Shown in pieces: positions 58,769 through 64,000 of a stretch of 64,000 nucleotides of DNA. Made by a program: the position numbers and the translations under genes. The notes below the pieces were generated by a model. That model worked only from the letters and a program-made list of their open reading frames with translations, searched no databases and had not been told where the DNA came from. Every line of letters starts with the position of its first letter. Positions within the stretch are counted from its first letter, which is position 1. Origin of the DNA: Ctenosaura bakeri (taxonomy: Eukaryota; Chordata; Lepidosauria; Squamata; Iguanidae); assembly GCA_948474755.1 (NCBI GenBank), contig CAOLHI010000962.1, forward strand, positions 372,001-436,000, in the 5' to 3' direction.

Positions 58769-59203
58769 GGCCATTTCCACACGGGGTGAGGGAATCGCCC
58801 TGTGCCACTACTTACCACGTCTTATGGCTCCCCAGTCCAGTCCAGGCTGCTCCGGAGCAGTGCGTGCTCATCACTCCACATTGCTCCGGAGTCAAAAATG
58901 GTGGCTTCCAGTTGGTCGAGGGTCTCGACCAACCACTGAAGCTCGCCAGCCTAAAGCCCACCTCCGGCAGATTGCAGGCGCACATTGGTACGAGCCTGCA
59001 AATCTGCACAAGGGAGCATGCTTTTGAAAAACCGAAAGAAACAGGTTTTTCAAAAGCACACTGGACGACCACTTGGGGTCGTTCCGGAGTGGGCTGAGGT
59101 GCGGATCTACATTAAATAGTCTGTACCCAGTCCACTCCCAGGTGCAGACATCCTCCCTGGTGGACGGACTGCACCGTTTCAAATACCCCGTGCGGAAATT
59201 GCC
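58769..59203 (-). mobile_element. MITE family B, copy B3, with TGA target duplication
   Basis: Starts GGCCATTTCCACACGGGG and ends CCCCGTGCGGAAATTGCC. TGA is a direct repeat at 58766-58768 and 59204-59206. Internal hairpin CTTTTGAAAAACC (59021-59033) / GGTTTTTCAAAAG (59044-59056), 10-nt loop. Reverse orientation relative to B1 and B2. GC-rich, non-coding; frames on both strands are artefacts. Confidence 0.94.
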
Positions 59204-59206
59204 TGA

Positions 59207-59640
59207 GTGTACAGTGTGTGTTCTTTTTTTAAAAATTAGACATCATCACCCTGCAGCCTACTTTGGCTGCCCATGCTTTTTCATCTAAATAAGGCCCATT
59301 GGAGCAGACCTCTTCCATTGACGGTCAATCGCAGTGTGGGAGGCTGCCTCAATGCTTCTGCTCTGCAATCAGAGATACACTCAACCACCTAGTAAGCGTG
59401 AGCTCAAGAAGCTTGAACTTCACTCAGGGACTGCCCCTGAATATTTCTCTTCCATTTGGAACTTTTTTTTTCTAAAGAAATCAATTTGTTTTCTATCTAA
59501 CTGAATGTTAGTGGCCAAAAAACTGTGGAAGCAATTTTTATAGCAGCTGTAATGCCCCCTCCCCCCAAAATCCTCTAATTAATCCATTCTGTGGGAATGT
59601 ACCGTGCCTTGGAAGAGGGCAGGTCCTTGTTACACATGAC
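59207..59640. other. Unassigned non-coding DNA
   Basis: No supportable feature. Confidence 0.5.
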
Positions 59641-60090
59641 AGCGAGGGCTCTGGAATGAGCACACTGAGGTTTTGAGCATCTGTTAAGTTGCTTGAATAG
59701 AACCCACAGTCTTGTTCTGTATTTTTTCCCTGTATAACGGCTGACAACAACAGCCAAATTGATTCTTTGGTCTCATGCTTTTGAAATTAGCTTCCAGCTT
59801 AATATATTTTTTTAAGCAAACAAAACTGCTTGGTCTCTCTTGTGTCCTGCCAGAAGATTATAAAATGCTGCTGCTTCCAATAATTTCTGTTTTGTCTTTA
59901 TCCAGGTCTGTTCTCCTGCCCCTGATATTATTGGGCTGATAAGAACAGTAACCTTTCCACTGGCTCTTAGTTCTTTCTGGCAGCCTTTCAGTGGTGTGCA
60001 ATGATATACATGCATTGAAAAATGATGCTGAAAATGGTTCAGTGCTTTGCACATATTTCATATTTAAGGACTGATTTCTATTTCTTTCCA
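59641..60090. promoter_or_regulatory. Candidate conserved non-coding block
   Basis: Unique-looking text including CTGATATTATTGGGCTGATA, ATAACGGCTGACAACAACAG and GAAAATGGTTCAGTGCTTTG, with no repeat marks. Texture resembles vertebrate conserved non-coding DNA. Unverified. Confidence 0.3.
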
Positions 60091-60450
60091 GAAGAAATTC
60101 TTCTCCACACACCACAGAAACTAATCACCTTAAATATGATAAACGAAACATCCAACCTTCTGATAAAGGTCATGTATGCAACTGTTTTCTGTCACAACAA
60201 TGACCAGTCAGCCAAGCTTTAGCATTTTTGAGTGTGAATGACTTTATTGAAAACACTGGAGCTTAATTCAACGGAATTCATCAGTGCTAAGCTTTGGTTG
60301 GATAGTGCCAAATCATATGCAAGTTTACCATATTTGGAATGTGCCAACTTGGTCACACTTGTCAGGTCCTTGCTATTCAATTAGGTTTACACCTGAGCAA
60401 ATGTGTGTAGGACTGCAACCTAATTTCTGCCTGTTTTACTTGACCAATCT

Positions 60451-61102
60451 GGGATCCTTTCACACTACTTAATTATAACACTATGGCCCTTTTCACACAG
60501 CATTTGCCATGCAAAAGGGTGCCTGGAGCATCATGCAATTGTGAATAGCGATCTGCATGATGCACTCACAATCGCGTGATGCTCCAGGGTAGGGCAGGCA
60601 CCGCTCATGCACTTTTTCATTTTCGGCTTTCAGCCAAAAATAGTGCACAATTACGCATTGCTCGAGGACCCCCACACGCACTTGTCATGCGTGCGGAGCC
60701 TCCAGAGCCTCGGCAGTCACGCTTCCTGCCCAGCACAGCCTGGGAAACTCCCAGGCTGTGCTGCAGAAGGAAGAGGCGGGGCTCTCGTGTTGCCTGCTCA
60801 GGAGCAGGCAGCTCAAGAGGAGTTGAAGTAGCAGGGACGCGAGAGCCTCTCGCTGGAGGCTGCTCGCATGATCCCTGCACCCCAGCTCTGCAAAAAGGTA
60901 AGATGCAGGAAGGGCCTGAGATTCCATCTTAAATGCCATAGTGCTATTCTCTTGAATCATGGGATTTGTAGTTCAGTGAAACACTAGAGAAGCTCTCTGG
61001 CAAGGAATTCTAAGTACCCCTGAACTGCAGGATTCCACAGAATGTTGCCTTGGCAGTTGAAGTAGAATCATAAGTTTATAACTGTATAGTGTGAAATGGC
61101 CC
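60451..61102. mobile_element. Palindromic MITE family Q, split by MITE A3
   Basis: Left GGGATCCTTTCACACTACTT and right AGTGTGAAATGGCCC are inverted ends. TTCTCTTGAATCATGGGATTTGTAG faces CTGCAGGATTCCACAGAATG. MITE A3 sits near the left end, after TTATAACACTAT. This resembles the palindromic squamate repeat with CACTACAAAATTATAGCACTATGATTCC. Distinct from P in its arm sequence although both end in GGCC-type termini. Confidence 0.65.
60485..60916 (+). mobile_element. MITE family A, copy A3, nested in Q
   Basis: Starts GGCCCTTTTCACACAGCATT and ends GTAAGATGCAGGAAGGGCC. Carries CATTTTCGGCTTTCAGCCAA, CGCACTTGTCATGCGTGCGG and hairpin CAGCCTGGGA / TCCCAGGCTG. Colinear with A2 throughout. Flanking 3-mers TAT and TGA do not match. 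CpG sites partly decayed to TG/CA relative to A2. Confidence 0.92.
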
Positions 61103-61856
61103 TAAGTGTCTCAGTTGAGGGGATCCATTGAACACATGAACACATGAAATGAAAAGGTTGACTGATTGCTTGAAGACAAGGGTGGGAATCACCACCCATC
61201 ACCTATATTACTTTTAAGTTCTCCAAACCTCAGATAACTTTCCCCAAGCACAACTCTTATTCCTCTCCCACAAGTTTACCTGAATATTTTTCACATACCC
61301 CCAATCCTTCTGAGGCATGCAATTTTTGTTAAAACACACTGTTTCAGGCCCCATACCAAAACAGCAGAAAACAGCCCTCCTATCCAGAAGTGACATTTTA
61401 TTCCCAGAATGTCACCTCCAGGTTTATGAAAATAGGAACAGAGTCTCTCACTGTGGGCTGATAGGACTCAAAAATGGCTTACTGATCTTCGCAGTCTGTC
61501 CATTCCTGCTTTAACATAATCCTAGTTTAAAACTCAACTCAGTTTTGCCATGTGTCTACTGAAGCCACCTTTGATACTTCAGCCTAATTAATACTTAAGC
61601 TGAGTGTTGCAAAGTAATGTGGTATGCATCAAACACCCCTTGCCCACAAAAGAACTTCTGTCAGCAGGACAGGGAAGAAGGTTACTTTCTCACTTCTCTG
61701 AAGTTCCTGTACAACCTCAGCCTCTATTGTCGTGGGCTGAGGAACTCTTTGGAGTAGGTTGGGCAATTGCAGTGGTGGGCTTGAGGGAAATTAGGAGAAA
61801 AGAGGAAAGTCCTGCTGTGTAAGTAGATAACCACATGTGAAACATTGGGTGTTAAC
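61103..61856. other. Unassigned; weak family-D similarity at about 61310-61510
   Basis: GAAGTGACATTTTATTCCCA, TGTCACCTCCAGGTTTATG and CAAAAATGGCTTACTG loosely resemble family D. Not secure. Confidence 0.35.
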
Positions 61857-62195
61857 AGTTGTTGTTGTTGTTGTTGTTTGCTGTCAAGTTGACTTCACCT
61901 TATAGCAGCCCTATTCACAAGAGACCTCCAAGATCCGTGTCACCAATTGCTCTGCTCAAATCTTGTAAACTCATCAGGGTTGTGACTTCCCTGATTGAAT
62001 CAATCTATCTATACAGTGGTCTCTCTCTTTTCCTATTGCCTTCTGCTTTACCAAGCATTATCGACTTTTCCAATGAGTCATATCATCTCATGATATCTCC
62101 AAAGGATGGCATCCTCAGTTTAGTAATCTTCACTTCCTATGAGAGTTAAAGCTTGATTTGTTCTCAGATCCCTTTATTTGCCTTTCGGCAAGTGG
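61857..62195 (-). mobile_element. BovB-like (RTE) LINE 3' end, antisense
   Basis: Read on the minus strand this keeps the end of an RTE/BovB-type ORF: phrases like DSLEKxxMLGK, then a WIDSI-like run, then LSRAIGD, LVNRAA and a QLDSKQQQQ end, with stops and shifts. On the plus strand: TTTGCTGTCAAGTTGACTTC, GAGACCTCCAAGATCCGTGT, TGATTGAATCAATCTATC, CTCATGATATCTCCAAAGGA. The (GTT)n at 61860-61878 is the reverse of its (CAA)n tail. Heavily decayed, non-functional. Confidence 0.6.
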
Positions 62196-62696
62196 AGAAC
62201 TATGGGCATGTTTAGGCAAAAGTGTTCAGAATCACCCTTGGCAGACTTCTGTAATATTTAAGCAAAACAAGACATTTAAGAGAGATATTCCAGCTGAATA
62301 CTCAGGGCAGCTTATCTCACCAAATCAGAGGTAAAAACAGGAACAATGTGCAAGTCTTAAAAGTTTCTTTTTCCCACAGGCTTGCTATGTCCACATTAAA
62401 GCAAAAGGTAGCTCAGCTTTTAAGCTTACAGGAAGAAATGCCCATTGGTCCAACAATTTCATGAATATGTTCTTCCCCCTCAAAAGAGATGTCCACTTTT
62501 CTACCTTATTCCTAGAGTGCTTTACAATTTCTTTTCAATTTATTTTACTGGTGTTTTCAGCTTACTGTATGAGTTGCAAGGTGACCAAGAGTGTTGTATT
62601 TATTCTTCTGGCAATTTCACATCTGTCACTGCATCCCTCCCCCCAGCTGCTGTCACTTCCTCATGTAAAAAAGTCCTCCGGGAAGAGTTGCCTTAA
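62196..62696. other. Unassigned non-coding DNA
   Basis: No supportable feature. Confidence 0.5.
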
Positions 62697-63100
62697 GTCC
62701 CTTTCCACAATACACCTTTTCACGGAGCTGGGGTGCGGGGATCTCGCAAGCAGCCTCCAGCGAGAGGTTCTCGCATCCCAGTTCCTTCAGCTCCGCAGCT
62801 GCCGCCCACTCACATGAGAGCCCTGCCTCTTCCTTCTGCAGTGCAGCCTGGGATTTTCCCAGGCTGCGCTGGGGCAGGAAGAACAAGCGCCGCAGCTCAG
62901 AGCTCTGCACGCACAGTAAGTGTGCGTGGGGCCCCGGAGCAATGCGCACTCCAGCGCCATTTTCGGCTCAAAGCTGAAAATGGAAAAGTGCGCGATCAGC
63001 ACCTGCCAGACCCTGGAGCGTCACGTGATTGTGAGTGTGTCGTGTGGACCGCTCCTCACATTTGCGCGACACTCGAGGGGCCCTTTCACATGGCAAATGC
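62697..63100 (-). mobile_element. MITE family A, copy A4, antisense, one end shortened
   Basis: Starts GTCCCTTTCCACAATACACC; then GGTGCGGGGATCTCGCAAGC, CGAGAGGTTCTCGCATCCC, hairpin CAGCCTGGGA..TCCCAGGCTG, and TGCGCGATCAGCACC; it ends CCCTTTCACATGGCAAATGC. This is the reverse of A2/A3. The last ~14 bp (the GTGTGAAAAGGGCC end) are missing. TAA precedes and TTA follows, so no clean duplication. CpG-rich. Confidence 0.9.
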
Positions 63101-63651
63101 TTAGTCTTCCCCTGGGTTTTAACTGAAGTATGGAAGTCAGGGACACTGAAACTATCAGAGACTTGATTATACAGTCAAAGAACATGATCATACCTACATC
63201 CTTTGGACACTACATAAACAAGTACAAGAATTTCACAACCCACATGCTACTATTTCACTGCAACTTTCTTCTCTTTTGATATTTCTTTTTTCTGGAAGCA
63301 ATTTCTTTTCTTTCAAGTTGAATAAGACTAGTAAAAGAAAAAATTTTTAAAGAGCTCTTCACTGCAGCACTCATACAAGACATTAATATTTTCTTCATTT
63401 TGGCACAAGTGTGTTCCCCAACTCGCTGGGAGCACCAGTTTGCAAAACAAAGACATGTGCTATGTTTTAAGTGCCAGGACTTTCCCAGAAGCTCACATGA
63501 TTTTCCCAGGCTCTGGTATGGATCAGGAAGTCCATGCAATCAGAGGCAGCCTGGTTGTCTTACAGAGGATGGGGCTCAGTATCAACTGGAGGCTTCATTC
63601 ATGTCCACCTCTGGCCCATATAAGCCACTTCTGTCACCATACCTACACTCA
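63101..63651. other. Unassigned non-coding DNA
   Basis: No supportable feature. Confidence 0.5.
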
Positions 63652-64000
63652 GGCCTTTTCTGCACCTTACCCTTTTCCATCATGGTCCTGATGTCATCCC
63701 GACAGCACCTTTGCTGGGACGGGAGTGTGTCCCCGATGCTCCACTCTGCACTTGGCCTGCTGCCTATGGATGGGAGTGCAAGCGACACATGCCTTCCTTC
63801 CGCTCTGCAGCTAATCTCTTTCCTGTGCTGCACTGGGGAAAGAAGCACTTAGCTCATGCTTTCATCTGTTTCTCCTGGCTGCTGGTGACAGGAGTGTTGA
63901 AGGATCATGAGTCATTTATGGATTTTTTCCACTAAAGGAATATCCCACAATTGCAACAGGTGGGATGTGTTGGTAGCAGGACCACAGTGACATTGTACAA
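63652..64000 (-). mobile_element. MITE family C, copy C3, cut by the window end
   Basis: Starts GGCCTTTTCTGCACCTTACC after TCA. Interior TGATGTCATCCCGACAGCAC, GATGCTCCACTCTGCACTTG, TTCCTTCCGCTCTGCAGC and GGACCACAGTGACATTGT parallel C1 and C2. The right end and target duplication lie beyond 64000. Confidence 0.8.

Overview
This window is eukaryotic, repeat-rich and AT-rich, and I find no host protein-coding gene, rRNA gene or functional tRNA gene in it. The repeat content points to a squamate reptile, most likely an iguanian-type lizard. The signs are tRNA-derived SINEs ending in CTTGAAGGCACACAAC, BovB-like, CR1-like, L2/CR1-clade and L1 LINE pieces in one place, and many GGCC-ended fold-back MITEs. 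The species call is inference; no gene here can test it. The window is best read as intergenic or deep intronic DNA.

Layout. 1-4600: AT-rich DNA, a (GGA)n tract, two opposed LINE 3' pieces and a CpG-rich MITE. 6.2-6.6 kb: a SINE split by a palindromic MITE. 9.0-9.5 kb and 12.8-13.4 kb: decayed LINE pieces. A perfect 32-bp inverted repeat spans 10.6-12.75 kb. 14.5-20.4 kb: further MITEs and a CR1 scrap. 21.47-22.06 kb: an LTR-like unit with an acidic ORF. 29.6-30.35 kb: a hAT-like element holding two opposed SINEs. 34.3-35.8 kb: antisense LINE pieces and a second SINE type. 37.1-39.7 kb: two MITEs with clean target duplications and an antisense CR1. 43.4-50.0 kb: the densest cluster, with SINEs, MITEs, MITE-in-SINE and MITE-in-MITE nests and a fold-back element. 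51.4-53.1 kb: a 5'-truncated L1 with a 16-bp target duplication, fused in frame to upstream host sequence. 55.5-64.0 kb: more MITEs, a BovB-like LINE end and candidate conserved non-coding blocks.

The strongest result is that three differently built MITE groups share one terminal motif, GGCC(A/C)TTTCYGCAC. I call them P (palindromic, about 180-200 bp), A/C (about 350-430 bp, GC-rich) and B (about 435-550 bp, with an internal hairpin). Ten copies are flanked by exact 3-bp direct duplications, which suggests a single PIF/Harbinger-like transposase moved all of them. No transposase gene is present. Nesting gives a relative order: SINEs before P, and P before A.

Stretches with no entry, or with an 'unassigned' entry, are ones where I looked and could not support a feature. 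Open reading frames in them look like chance frames or repeat translations.
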